Assembly (NCBI RefSeq): GCF_020166435.1
Contig: NZ_JAINZP010000006.1
Span: 176,988 to 240,987 of the forward strand
DNA from: Pectobacterium versatile
GTDB taxonomy: Bacteria; Pseudomonadota; Gammaproteobacteria; Enterobacterales; Enterobacteriaceae
Reading direction: 5' to 3'
DNA: 64,000 nucleotides
In this document: positions 35,347 to 44,376 of the stretch, piece after piece
Position numbering within the stretch: the stretch's first letter is position 1
Layout of the letters: every line of letters begins with the position of its first letter
The notes under the pieces: model-generated
Seen by the model: only the letters and a program-made list of their open reading frames with translations
The model's database searches: none
Told to the model about the DNA's origin: nothing
Position numbers and translations under genes: made by a program

Positions 35347-35922
35347 ATGCTGCTAATTATCGATAACTACGACTCCTTTACCTACAACCTTTACCAATAC
35401 TTTTGTGAGCTTGGCGCACAGGTCGTGGTGAAGCGTAATGATGAACTGACGCTGCGCGAGATTGAACGGCTTGCGCCTGAGCGATTGGTCATTTCACCTG
35501 GCCCTTGTACGCCGGATGAGGCGGGCATTTCACTGGCTGCTATCCGTCACTTTGCCGATAAACTGCCTATTCTGGGTGTGTGTCTTGGCCATCAGGCGAT
35601 GGGGCAGGCATTCGGCGCGCGTGTGGTGCGAGCACGGCAGGTCATGCACGGGAAAACCTCAGCGATTGCGCATAGCGATACGGGGGTGTTCGCAGGGCTA
35701 GCCCTGCCTTTGACGGTCACCCGCTATCATTCGCTCATTATTGATTCAGCATCGCTACCCGATTGCTTTGAGATCACAGCCTGGAGCGAACATGAAGGAA
35801 AGCGTGATGAGATTATGGGGATTCGCCATCGCGCATTGCCGCTGGAAGGGGTGCAATTTCACCCAGAGAGCATTCTTAGCCAGCAAGGGCATCAGATTTT
35901 GGATAATTTCCTTAAAATTTAG
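35347..35922 (+). CDS. pabA: Aminodeoxychorismate synthase glutamine amidotransferase subunit
   Basis: PabA supplies ammonia from glutamine to PabB for 4-amino-4-deoxychorismate, the p-aminobenzoate precursor of folate. The 191-residue class I amidotransferase has the oxyanion loop [11 protein letters not shown], the nucleophile C79 in [12 protein letters not shown], and the catalytic His/Glu in GVQFHPES. Anthranilate synthase TrpG is very similar, but synteny with argD and crp supports pabA. Confidence 0.95.
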   Translation: MLLIIDNYDSFTYNLYQYFCELGAQVVVKRNDELTLREIERLAPERLVISPGPCTPDEAGISLAAIRHFADKLPILGVCLGHQAMGQAFGARVVRARQVMHGKTSAIAHSDTGVFAGLALPLTVTRYHSLIIDSASLPDCFEITAWSEHEGKRDEIMGIRHRALPLEGVQFHPESILSQQGHQILDNFLKI

Positions 35923-35996
35923 CCATATAGAAAGTTATTCTCTTCAGTAGCTGATTTAATATTGCCTGAAATTGATTTTTTATGCATATTTATTGA

Positions 35997-37262
<1,266 letters not shown>

Positions 37263-37305
37263 CTAACGCAACGAACTGAGTGCGCATTGACAAGATCAAT
37301 GTAAT

Positions 37306-37340
37306 AAAAAAGCGTGAGGCAGAGGCTTCACGCTTTTTTG
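37306..37340. terminator. Bidirectional terminator between argD and crp
   Basis: A 12-bp stem AAAAAAGCGTGA/TCACGCTTTTTT (37306-37317 and 37328-37339) has T-runs on both strands and separates the convergent argD and crp genes. Confidence 0.93.
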
Positions 37341-37363
37341 TTGGTAGGGTACAGCGGCAGGGG

Positions 37364-37996
37364 TCAGCGAGTGCCGTAAACGACAATCGTTTTACCGTGC
37401 GCAGAGATCAGGTTCTGGTCTTCTAACATTTTCAGAATGCGACCCACGGTTTCACGCGAGCAGCCAACGATTTGCCCAATTTCCTGACGGGTAATTTTAA
37501 TTTGCATGCCATCTGGATGCGTCATGGCATCAGGTTGTTTGGCCAGGTTGAGTAGGGTTTGGGCAATACGGCCGGTCACATCAAGGAAGGCGAGGTTGCC
37601 GACTTTCTCAGAGGTAACCTGAAGTCTGCTTGCCATTTGTGCAGACAGACGCATGAGAATATCCGGGTTAACCTGGATGAGCTGGCGGAATTTTTTATAG
37701 GAAATTTCAGCCACTTCACAGGCGGTTTTTGCCCGAACCCAGGCACTGCGTTCCTGACCTTCTTCAAACAGGCCGAGCTCGCCGATAAAATCGCCCTGAT
37801 TGAGGTAGGAGAGGATCATTTCCTTGCCTTCTTCATCTTTGATTAGCACTGCGACAGAGCCTTTCACGATGTAGTAAAGCGTTTCTGCTTTTTCACCTTG
37901 GTGAATCAGCGTGCTCTTCGATGGATACTTGTGGATATGACAATGGGAAAGGAACCATTCGAGAGTTGGGTCTGTTTGCGGTTTGCCGAGAACCAT
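37364..37996 (-). CDS. crp: cAMP receptor protein, global transcription regulator
   Basis: CRP binds cAMP and activates catabolic and, in soft-rot bacteria, plant-cell-wall-degrading enzyme genes such as pel. The 210-residue protein is almost identical in pattern to the E. coli protein. The cyclic-nucleotide domain has [22 protein letters not shown], the linker helix follows, and the C-terminal helix-turn-helix is [19 protein letters not shown]. It is divergent from yhfA. Its likely targets include the pel genes about 5-10 kb away in this window. Confidence 0.98.
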   Translation of the reverse strand: MVLGKPQTDPTLEWFLSHCHIHKYPSKSTLIHQGEKAETLYYIVKGSVAVLIKDEEGKEMILSYLNQGDFIGELGLFEEGQERSAWVRAKTACEVAEISYKKFRQLIQVNPDILMRLSAQMASRLQVTSEKVGNLAFLDVTGRIAQTLLNLAKQPDAMTHPDGMQIKITRQEIGQIVGCSRETVGRILKMLEDQNLISAHGKTIVVYGTR

Positions 37997-38367
37997 TCGC
38001 TATCATCCTCTGTTGTAATTCACTGCGCAAATTACAGGGGTCAGAGTTCCCTGTACGGCGTGTTTAACTGCTAAAAAAATAAAATTCAGTCTAGGCAGAA
38101 TGACGTCAGGGAATATACTGGAACCACTATACCCTTGATTTTTCGGTTGCTGCCTTGCCGCACCGTAAACGTGGCCGAGTATGTCTGGCTACGTCATCTT
38201 CTTCGTTTCTGGGGTTGTCCAGAAAAGGTCTATTCTATTTTCGTTTTAACACAGCTTGAAGGATGTGTCTTGTGTTGTCTCGCTTCAGCATGACAAAGTG
38301 CTGATTAACGCTGGTTTTTGTATAGTAACGATATAAGTTTTCAAAAAATTTTTAGTGGAGAGACATC
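37997..38367. promoter_or_regulatory. crp-yhfA divergent promoter region
   Basis: No gene is supported in these 371 bases. They must hold the crp promoter(s) and the yhfA promoter. In the crp leader a 7-bp hairpin TACAGGG/CCCTGTA (38033-38039 and 38049-38055) lies 37 bases before the crp start and may affect translation or transcript stability. Confidence 0.5.
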
Positions 38368-38775
38368 ATGCAGGCTCGGGTAAAATGGGTTGAAGGCTTA
38401 ACGTTTTTGGGCGAATCCGCATCAGGGCATCAGATATTGATGGACGGCAATTCTGGCGATAAAGCGCCCAGTCCGATGGAAATGGTATTGATGTCCGTGG
38501 GAGGATGCAGCGCGATTGACGTGGTGTCGATTCTGCAAAAAGGTCGCAACGATGTGGCTGATTGTGAGGTGAAATTAACGTCAGAGCGCCGGTCTGACGC
38601 GCCGCGTTTATTTACCCACATCAATCTGCATTTTATCGTGACGGGAAAAGGACTGACTGACAAAGCTGTCGAACGAGCTGTCGCCCTGTCGGCGGAAAAG
38701 TACTGTTCTGTGGCACTGATGCTGGGCAAAGCCGTTGAGGTGACGCACAGCCACGAAATCAGAGTGCTGCAATAA
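38368..38775 (+). CDS. yhfA: OsmC-family protein YhfA
   Basis: This 135-residue OsmC/Ohr-superfamily protein has the core PSPMEMVLMSVGGCSAIDVVSIL, with the first redox cysteine, and KYCSVALMLGKAVEVTHSHEI, with the second. Relatives reduce organic or lipid hydroperoxides; the specific role of YhfA is unproven. An AGTGGAGAG site precedes the ATG. It is divergent from crp and convergent with prkB, as in E. coli. Confidence 0.93.
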   Translation: MQARVKWVEGLTFLGESASGHQILMDGNSGDKAPSPMEMVLMSVGGCSAIDVVSILQKGRNDVADCEVKLTSERRSDAPRLFTHINLHFIVTGKGLTDKAVERAVALSAEKYCSVALMLGKAVEVTHSHEIRVLQ

Positions 38776-38786
38776 CCTATTTTTCA

Positions 38787-38807
38787 GGGCACGATGCTGC
38801 CGTGCCC
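38787..38807. terminator. Hairpin between convergent yhfA and prkB
   Basis: A 7-bp GC-rich stem GGGCACG/CGTGCCC (38787-38793 and 38801-38807) lies between the two stop codons. T-runs are weak on both sides, so its role as a terminator is tentative. Confidence 0.45.
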
Positions 38808-38815
38808 AGTTTGGA

Positions 38816-39685
38816 TTATTCGATCGTTTTCCCTTCTATCAGCCGCTGCACCAGCGGTGCCATGATTAACTCCATTGCCAGCCCCATTTTCCCGCCAGGA
38901 ACGACCAACGTGTTGATATGGGAAATAAACGATCCCTGCAACATGGCGAGCAGATAGGGGTAATCAATATTGTCCAACCCCTGAAAATGAATGACGACGA
39001 AGCTTTCATCCAGTGACGGAATCGACTTGGCAGCGAATGGATTGGAGGTGTCTACGGTTGGCACGCGCTGGAAGTTGATGTGTGTGCGAGAAAACTGTGG
39101 CGTGATATAGGTGATGTAGTCTTCCATCGAGCGAACGACGGAATCCATCACCGCTTCACGCGAGTGGCCACGTTCATTGACATCACGAATCAGTTTTTGA
39201 ATCCACTCCAGGTTGACGATCGGCACCACGCCGACGAGCAAATCGACATGCTGTGCCACATCGTTTTGCTCGGTGACGACGCCGCCGTGCAGCCCTTCAT
39301 AGAACAAGATATCGGTGGGTTCCGGCATGGGGTCCCACGGCGTGAATGTTCCCGGAACTTGATTATAGGGAATCGCTTCATCATAGGTATGAAGGTATTT
39401 ACGCGTCTGACCGCGTCCGTGCAGGCCATATTCGGTAAACGATTGTTCCAGCAGATTGAAGTCATTTGCTTCTGGGCCGAAATAGCTGATGTGGCGACCT
39501 AAATCACGCGCTTTGCGAATCGCCATGTCCATTTCAGGGCGCGTATAGCGGTGGAAACTGTCTCCTTCCAACTGGGCGGCACGCAGGTCGAACTGCTGGA
39601 AAATCTTACGGAAGGCCAGACTGGTTGTCGTGGTTCCCGCTCCGCTGGAACCAGTAACCGCAATAATCGGATGCTGATGTGACAT
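38816..39685 (-). CDS. prkB: Phosphoribulokinase-like protein PrkB
   Basis: This 289-residue P-loop kinase has Walker A GSSGAGTTT near the N-terminus and the PRK-family segments GDSFHRYTRPEMD, HGRGQTRKYLHTYDEA and DILFYEGLHGGV. I use ATG 39685 (MSHQHPIIAVTGSSG), which gives the E. coli length exactly; another ATG lies three codons upstream. Its physiological substrate in enterobacteria is not known, since no Calvin cycle is present. It clusters with yheU and yheT upstream on the same strand. Confidence 0.92.
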   Translation of the reverse strand: MSHQHPIIAVTGSSGAGTTTTSLAFRKIFQQFDLRAAQLEGDSFHRYTRPEMDMAIRKARDLGRHISYFGPEANDFNLLEQSFTEYGLHGRGQTRKYLHTYDEAIPYNQVPGTFTPWDPMPEPTDILFYEGLHGGVVTEQNDVAQHVDLLVGVVPIVNLEWIQKLIRDVNERGHSREAVMDSVVRSMEDYITYITPQFSRTHINFQRVPTVDTSNPFAAKSIPSLDESFVVIHFQGLDNIDYPYLLAMLQGSFISHINTLVVPGGKMGLAMELIMAPLVQRLIEGKTIE

Positions 39686-39809
39686 AAGGTGCATGACTCC
39701 GTGATCGCGAGGCTCGCACAGATCGAAGGCCTGTGCGTATCCTCAGAAAAGACGTAATTGTCATCATTGTTAGCATGTTTGGCGCGTTCTTTCACGATTT
39801 TCGCCATGC

Positions 39810-40046
39810 TCAATAAGGGGCATGCCCTCCTGTATTGAGCTGGTTGCGTGACATAATATTGAGGGTTTCATGTAACTCAGACCACACCAACACCACTTCG
39901 CCAAATTGGAGCTGGCTGCGGATATCTTCTACTTTCTGCGCCAGCGAACGTTCCTGTTCGCCGTAATCGGTGCCTTCCCGCAGGACGAAAGATTCGATGA
40001 TGCTATCCAGTGTTTCTGGATCGAGCTGTTGCCAGGGAATAATCAC
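39810..40046 (-). CDS. yheU: YheU-family small protein
   Basis: This 78-residue acidic protein begins [29 protein letters not shown], the signature of the YheU family. Its ATG overlaps the yheT stop by 4 bases, so it is translated with yheT. Function is unknown. The C-terminal dozen residues ([12 protein letters not shown]) are less conserved. Confidence 0.92.
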   Translation of the reverse strand: MIIPWQQLDPETLDSIIESFVLREGTDYGEQERSLAQKVEDIRSQLQFGEVVLVWSELHETLNIMSRNQLNTGGHAPY

Positions 40047-41065
40047 GCTATTCCTCCTGAATGAAAAGATCCCGAAGAAAAAGAATCGGTGGCATGGTCC
40101 AAAAATGGGCTAAGCCAATTGGGAATGCGCTGTTCCAGCCACATTTCCGGTTTCAGCAACGTTCCTCCGACGAAGCCGACATGCCCACCATGTTCCGTCA
40201 GCTGATACTCAATATTAGACGGTAACTGCGACAGATCGGGAATCACCTCAGACGTCATGAAGGGATCGTCCTTCGCGTGGATGATCAGCAGCGGTTTGCG
40301 TATTTGAGGCAACAGCGGTAGGGCACTACAGCGTCGATAGTAGTCATCTGCATCGCGAAAGCCGTGGATACGTGAAGTGATGACATCATCAAATTCTCGC
40401 AGTTGGCGTATTCGCTTCAACTGCGGCAACTGAATTGGCAATGTGTCTGGGTACGCTGCCAGTTTACGGCCAGCGTTTTGTTTCAACAGGCGTAGCAGGT
40501 AGTGCTGATAGACACAGGAAAAGCCTTGCTCCATCCGGCGGCTACAGGGTTCGAGCATCAGTGGTGCGGAAACAATGACGGCGGCGGACAGGGAACAGGC
40601 TTCGCCCTGCTGGCCAAGCAAGTAGGCCAGCATGTTGCCGCCGAGAGACACGCCGATGGCGGCGGTAGGCGCATCGCCCAGCGTCTCTTGCATCCAGTAC
40701 AGGAAATAGCTGGCATCGCTGGTTTCGCCGGAATGATAAATACGCTTCATGCGGTTAGGTTTGCCGCTGCACCCGCGAAAATGCATGATGACGGCCAGCC
40801 AGCCGCGCTGTTTGCAGGCGTGCAGCAGGCCGTGGGCGTAGGGGCTATGAAAACTGCCTTCCAGCCCGTGAAACAGCACCACGCGTGGTTTGTGCCGCGC
40901 CTGTTCAGGTGCTTCGCTCCACGCCAGATCGACGAAATCGCCGTCTGGTAATTCCAGTGACTGCCAGACTGGTGAGAATTGCGCATGACGGCGGATCAGT
41001 CGCGGTAATAGCGTTTGCAGATGTGGGTTATGGGCGCCGCTCAGCGGACGAAAGTGATTATGCAT
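40043..41065 (-). CDS. yheT: Alpha/beta-hydrolase YheT
   Basis: This 340-residue cytoplasmic hydrolase has the YheT-family N-terminus ([16 protein letters not shown]), the oxyanion region [17 protein letters not shown], the nucleophile elbow GVSLGGNML, and a C-terminal histidine in [11 protein letters not shown]. The natural substrate is unknown; the family is related to esterases acting on short acyl esters. It heads the minus-strand yheT-yheU-prkB group. Confidence 0.92.
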   Translation of the reverse strand: MHNHFRPLSGAHNPHLQTLLPRLIRRHAQFSPVWQSLELPDGDFVDLAWSEAPEQARHKPRVVLFHGLEGSFHSPYAHGLLHACKQRGWLAVIMHFRGCSGKPNRMKRIYHSGETSDASYFLYWMQETLGDAPTAAIGVSLGGNMLAYLLGQQGEACSLSAAVIVSAPLMLEPCSRRMEQGFSCVYQHYLLRLLKQNAGRKLAAYPDTLPIQLPQLKRIRQLREFDDVITSRIHGFRDADDYYRRCSALPLLPQIRKPLLIIHAKDDPFMTSEVIPDLSQLPSNIEYQLTEHGGHVGFVGGTLLKPEMWLEQRIPNWLSPFLDHATDSFSSGSFHSGGIA

Positions 41066-41171
41066 AAAGGATATGGAAATCTTGTTGTCGACTCTTGTAC
41101 GATCAATATCACACTGTTAGCTTCAATGCTGCCAGTTGGTACGATATTTGGGTCAGGAGTGCCTACAAATA

Positions 41172-41774
41172 ATGGAACTGAGTTTATTTCTCTCGATGTT
41201 GGGTTTTTTGTGGGTGGCTGCCATTACACCGGGGCCGAACAATATGCTGTTAACCACCTCGGGCGCCAATTTCGGCTTTATGCGTTCGCTGTGGCTGATG
41301 GTCGGCATCATGCTGGGCATGCAGAGTATTTTGCTGCTGGTGGCATTCGGTGTCGGTGGGGTGATTCTGATTTATCCTTCGCTGCACTTTATCCTGAAAG
41401 TCCTCGGTAGCGCCTATCTGCTCTGGCTGGCGTGGAAAATTGCTACAGCGGCTTACGAACGGCTGGAAACCTCCGTTGCTCCGCCTAAGCCGATCCGGCT
41501 TTATCAGGGATGGTTGCTGCAATTCCTGAACCCGAAAGCATGGCTCATGGCGCTGGGCGCGGTTGCCAGTTTTAGTCTGGCGGGGGAAAGTTATAACCAG
41601 TCTGTAATCGCCATAAGCATCGGGATTGTGCTGGTTAATCTGGTGTCCGGCGTCATCTGGCTCGGATTCGGCACGATGATTGGACGACTGCTGCGTAGTA
41701 AAAAAGCGTGGATTATCTTTAATGTGTCAATGGGGCTGCTGACCGCCGCCTGCGTGTTGTTGATTTGGCATTAA
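41172..41774 (+). CDS. LysE/RhtB-family amino acid exporter
   Basis: I start at ATG 41172 (MELSLFLSMLGFLWVAAITPGPNNML), which places the first transmembrane helix and the diagnostic TPGPN motif at the N-terminus and has a CAGGAG site 12 bases upstream. The 200-residue protein has about six hydrophobic helices and the NPKAW motif. Such proteins export amino acids or homoserine-lactone-like compounds; the substrate is undetermined. The gene is not part of the E. coli arrangement here. A very long perfect inverted repeat follows it. Confidence 0.9.
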   Translation: MELSLFLSMLGFLWVAAITPGPNNMLLTTSGANFGFMRSLWLMVGIMLGMQSILLLVAFGVGGVILIYPSLHFILKVLGSAYLLWLAWKIATAAYERLETSVAPPKPIRLYQGWLLQFLNPKAWLMALGAVASFSLAGESYNQSVIAISIGIVLVNLVSGVIWLGFGTMIGRLLRSKKAWIIFNVSMGLLTAACVLLIWH

Positions 41775-41781
41775 GGCTTCG

Positions 41782-41823
41782 TTGCTAAGTCGCGAGCGGT
41801 TTTTCGCTCGCGACTTAGCAACC
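41782..41823. repeat. 18-bp perfect inverted repeat after the LysE-type exporter gene
   Basis: The arms 41782-41799 and 41806-41823 are perfectly complementary (core GCTAAGTCGCGAGCG) around a 6-base G/T loop. The arm is much longer than in normal terminators and no T-run follows outside the stem. It sits between the convergent exporter gene and a gene fragment, and may act as a bidirectional terminator or be a mobile-element trace. Confidence 0.85.
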
Positions 41824-41853
41824 ACACTGTCAGCAGAATACTATCGGTGGAAA

Positions 41854-42105
41854 TTACTTGTAACCATTTGTTTTTAAAGGGTTGTTAACCACATTAAGTT
41901 CAGCATCAAAATCCAGCGTATCGTTCTCTAGCAACCGTGCATGCTGCTGCTGAAAGGCGGAACCGAGTGCTTTCAGGGCAGTAACATTCTTCAGCAGAAA
42001 ATCGTCTGATTTACCGTGTTTCTCCAATTGGGTGGAGAGCCTGACAAACTCACCTGCCATTTTTTCTACGGCAGGAAGATAACGATTAAGGAACGCCGTG
42101 CCCAA
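41854..42105 (-). pseudogene. Gene fragment, possibly the C-terminus of an XpaC-like protein
   Basis: The 83-codon frame opens only at a TTG and has no ribosome site, so it looks like the 3' remainder of a longer gene. The residues FLNRYLPAVEKMAGEFVRLS and the end DTLDFDAELNVVNNPLKTNGYK recall the C-terminal region of XpaC-type (5-bromo-4-chloroindolyl phosphate hydrolysis) proteins, which in some bacteria accompany TelA. The likeness is from memory and weak. Upstream sequence on the same strand contains stops in frame. Confidence 0.35.
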
Positions 42106-42671
42106 CTCAACATCCTTGGGATCTTACTGGGATACTTACACTTACACATAGGCATCAAGGGAAAAGGTCTGCGCTCCGTCGGGAGGAGGGGGAGCACGGA
42201 AGCAGAACTTCAGTAATGTCGTTAGCGCATTCATACGGTCAAGAAAACGGAATTTACGGGAAGAATATCTGGAAATGGCTGGCATTATGAAAAGGTCATT
42301 GCAAATAAAGTGTTATATTCTCACAAGTGAGGATTAAATTTTATCTTCCCTAAAATAAGTGTGCTTACAGTTTTATTGCACATAGATATAAAATATTAAT
42401 TTTTCTATATACTCAATCTAATAGGGATGCGCATTCGATTAATTAGCACCTTATCTAGTAGTGTGAGCTATTTGTTAGTAGCGACTCTGTCAAAAAACGT
42501 ATTTGTGATTTTTTATATTAATTATATACTTTTATTGAGCATGTTTACTAGTTAGATGCTTTCATTCAAGTATTTGATTCTGCCTAATAAATATCGATAA
42601 TTTATATTTAAACTAATAATTGGTTGGGTTAAATATATACAAATACTAAATTAGCAATAGAGGGTTTTTAA
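42106..42671 (+). other. AT-rich intergenic region upstream of the chitinase gene
   Basis: No gene is supported in these 566 bases. The first 150 bases have normal GC content and may be decayed coding sequence linked to the neighbouring fragment. The remainder is strongly AT-rich and should contain the chitinase promoter, but I see no operator I can name. Confidence 0.5.
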
Positions 42672-44003
42672 ATGACAACGATTTATACGCCTTATGTTGA
42701 TGTTACTGTTAATGCGAACTGGTCTAGCTCACAAGATTACCCTAATGGATTACCTAATCTCCTTTATTTCCAACAAGCCAAAAAGTGGGGGGCGAATGGT
42801 TTAATATTTGCATTTATTACATTATCTCCATCAAAAAATGCTTGTTGGGCAGGGAATGATGCTATGCCATTAAACTGGGCATTACCTTTAGCAAATCAGT
42901 TAAATGACGCTAATATGGATGTAGTTGTTTCGTTTGGAGGGGCAGTTAACGCAGATATATCAACTCATTTTAGTGGGCAGGAACTCATTAATATCTATCA
43001 GAAAGTCATCGATGATTATAGTGTCGCTGGGTTGGATTTTGATCTTGAGAATGGCCTCTATAATGTTAGTCATATTTGTACTGCACTCAAAACAATTCAA
43101 CGCAACAATCCACAGGTCAGAATTTCTTTTACTCTACCTACCATGCCGACAGGAATGACGGCGACTGGGTTGGGTATCGTTCAGAGTGCAACAGAAGCGG
43201 GCTTGGATTTTATCGTGAATGGCATGGCTATGGATTATTACAACCCAGCGTACAAAGATGCGATGGGACAAGCAGCCATCGATGCTGCTACTAGTATCAA
43301 AGGCCAGATCAACAAGGGTTATAACCATGTTGCTATTACCCCCATGATTGGACTGAACGATGACCGAACCATGTTTACCCTGGAGGATGCAACTGAGCTT
43401 GCAACATTTGCTGAAGAACGATCTTTTAGCTTTTTAGCAAGCTGGAGTTTTAATCGTGATAATCCTTCATCATATAGCTATGTGGATTTAGTAAGTTCCA
43501 GTAATCCTGCACAAAAGATCGCCGGTGAATATTGTCAACGGTTTGTGGATGCGTTCGAAAAAACGATCTCATCCACAACGCTACGAGTTGCGGATGTAAC
43601 TGAAAATAGTATAACACTAGGCTGGGATCCTGTATTGGATCAGGGTACCGTTAGTGAATATATTATTTATGAAAATGGTAAAAAAGTTGAAAGCGTTCCA
43701 TCAACAACACTCATCTATACAGCGGAACAGCTAAAGCCGGATACGAAATATAGCTATTTTGTGACATTCAAACTTAGCGGAAATTCTGAGGAGTCAAACC
43801 CGAGTAATAGCGTCCAGGCCACCACCCTTCCAGCCAACCCGGGTGAATACCCTCAGTGGAAGTTAAATACCTACTATTCGGTAGGTGCTAAAGTGACGAA
43901 TCTGGGGAGAAACTGGATATGTATCCAAGCACACACCTCTTACTCTAGCAGTTGGCAACCTGGTGGGGACGACTATAAGACGCTCTGGCAGCTAATTGGA
44001 TAG
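42672..44003 (+). CDS. GH18 chitinase with FnIII and chitin-binding domains
   Basis: This 443-residue enzyme should cleave beta-1,4 N-acetylglucosamine chains. The GH18 barrel (about 1-295) has the SFGG motif (87-90) and the catalytic line GLDFDLE with D122, D124 and E126 as proton donor. The usual first Asp of DxxDxDxE is Ala (A119). A fibronectin type III domain (about 298-385) and a C-terminal CBM5/12-type chitin-binding domain (about 392-443, W/Y-rich, QAHTSYSSSWQP, ending LWQLIG) follow. There is no signal peptide, so release must be non-classical, by lysis, or through a holin/endolysin route as proposed for Serratia chitinases. An AGAGGG site precedes the ATG. Codon use is AT-rich relative to the backbone. 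Confidence 0.92.
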   Translation: MTTIYTPYVDVTVNANWSSSQDYPNGLPNLLYFQQAKKWGANGLIFAFITLSPSKNACWAGNDAMPLNWALPLANQLNDANMDVVVSFGGAVNADISTHFSGQELINIYQKVIDDYSVAGLDFDLENGLYNVSHICTALKTIQRNNPQVRISFTLPTMPTGMTATGLGIVQSATEAGLDFIVNGMAMDYYNPAYKDAMGQAAIDAATSIKGQINKGYNHVAITPMIGLNDDRTMFTLEDATELATFAEERSFSFLASWSFNRDNPSSYSYVDLVSSSNPAQKIAGEYCQRFVDAFEKTISSTTLRVADVTENSITLGWDPVLDQGTVSEYIIYENGKKVESVPSTTLIYTAEQLKPDTKYSYFVTFKLSGNSEESNPSNSVQATTLPANPGEYPQWKLNTYYSVGAKVTNLGRNWICIQAHTSYSSSWQPGGDDYKTLWQLIG

Positions 44004-44376
44004 TGCTTATGTACTAAATAATTCGAACAGCACTTGCGCTGCCCCGAAGAGTGAATTTCAGAGGGGATATTTATTAATCCCGATGAGCTTACTCAGGTAA
44101 GTGATTCGGGTGACAAATCTGCTGGGAGAAGATTTGAACGCTATTTGTGGCGGCCTCGTTATACGGCCCATCCTTGGGCTGTATAACGAGGCCGCCAATG
44201 CATCTGCGATGGGTATAGCTTAATTAGCTCAACTGCAAGCACTGCAATTTAGGAAAACGAATGTAGCATTGTGATGGACTCTTCCCCTAAGCTGCCAGTG
44301 TCATACTTTCACTGGCCGTTTCAATCAGGGAGAAACATTACATGAACAAGATCAACGCTGTTAGGGAAGGTGTGGT
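44004..44376. other. Intergenic region between chitinase gene and yheS
   Basis: No gene is supported in these 373 bases. The main structure is a long hairpin at 44148-44197. A smaller CCAGTG-N9-CACTGG inverted repeat lies near 44301-44321, followed by an ATG-initiated short frame preceded by GGGAG that runs into yheS on the opposite strand and is not a credible gene. Confidence 0.5.
44148..44197. repeat. 23-bp inverted repeat hairpin downstream of the chitinase gene
   Basis: Arms 44148-44170 and 44175-44197 (outer core TGGCGGCCTCGTTATA) pair along 23 positions with a single G-U type mismatch, closing a TCCT loop. It lacks a T-run. It is unusually long and GC-rich within an AT-rich neighbourhood. 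Confidence 0.85.

Noticed and set aside
44270..44376. Possible insertion-sequence end (GGACTCTTCCCC followed by an ATG frame)
   Set aside because: I could not find a matching second end, a target duplication or a transposase frame that does not run antisense through yheS.
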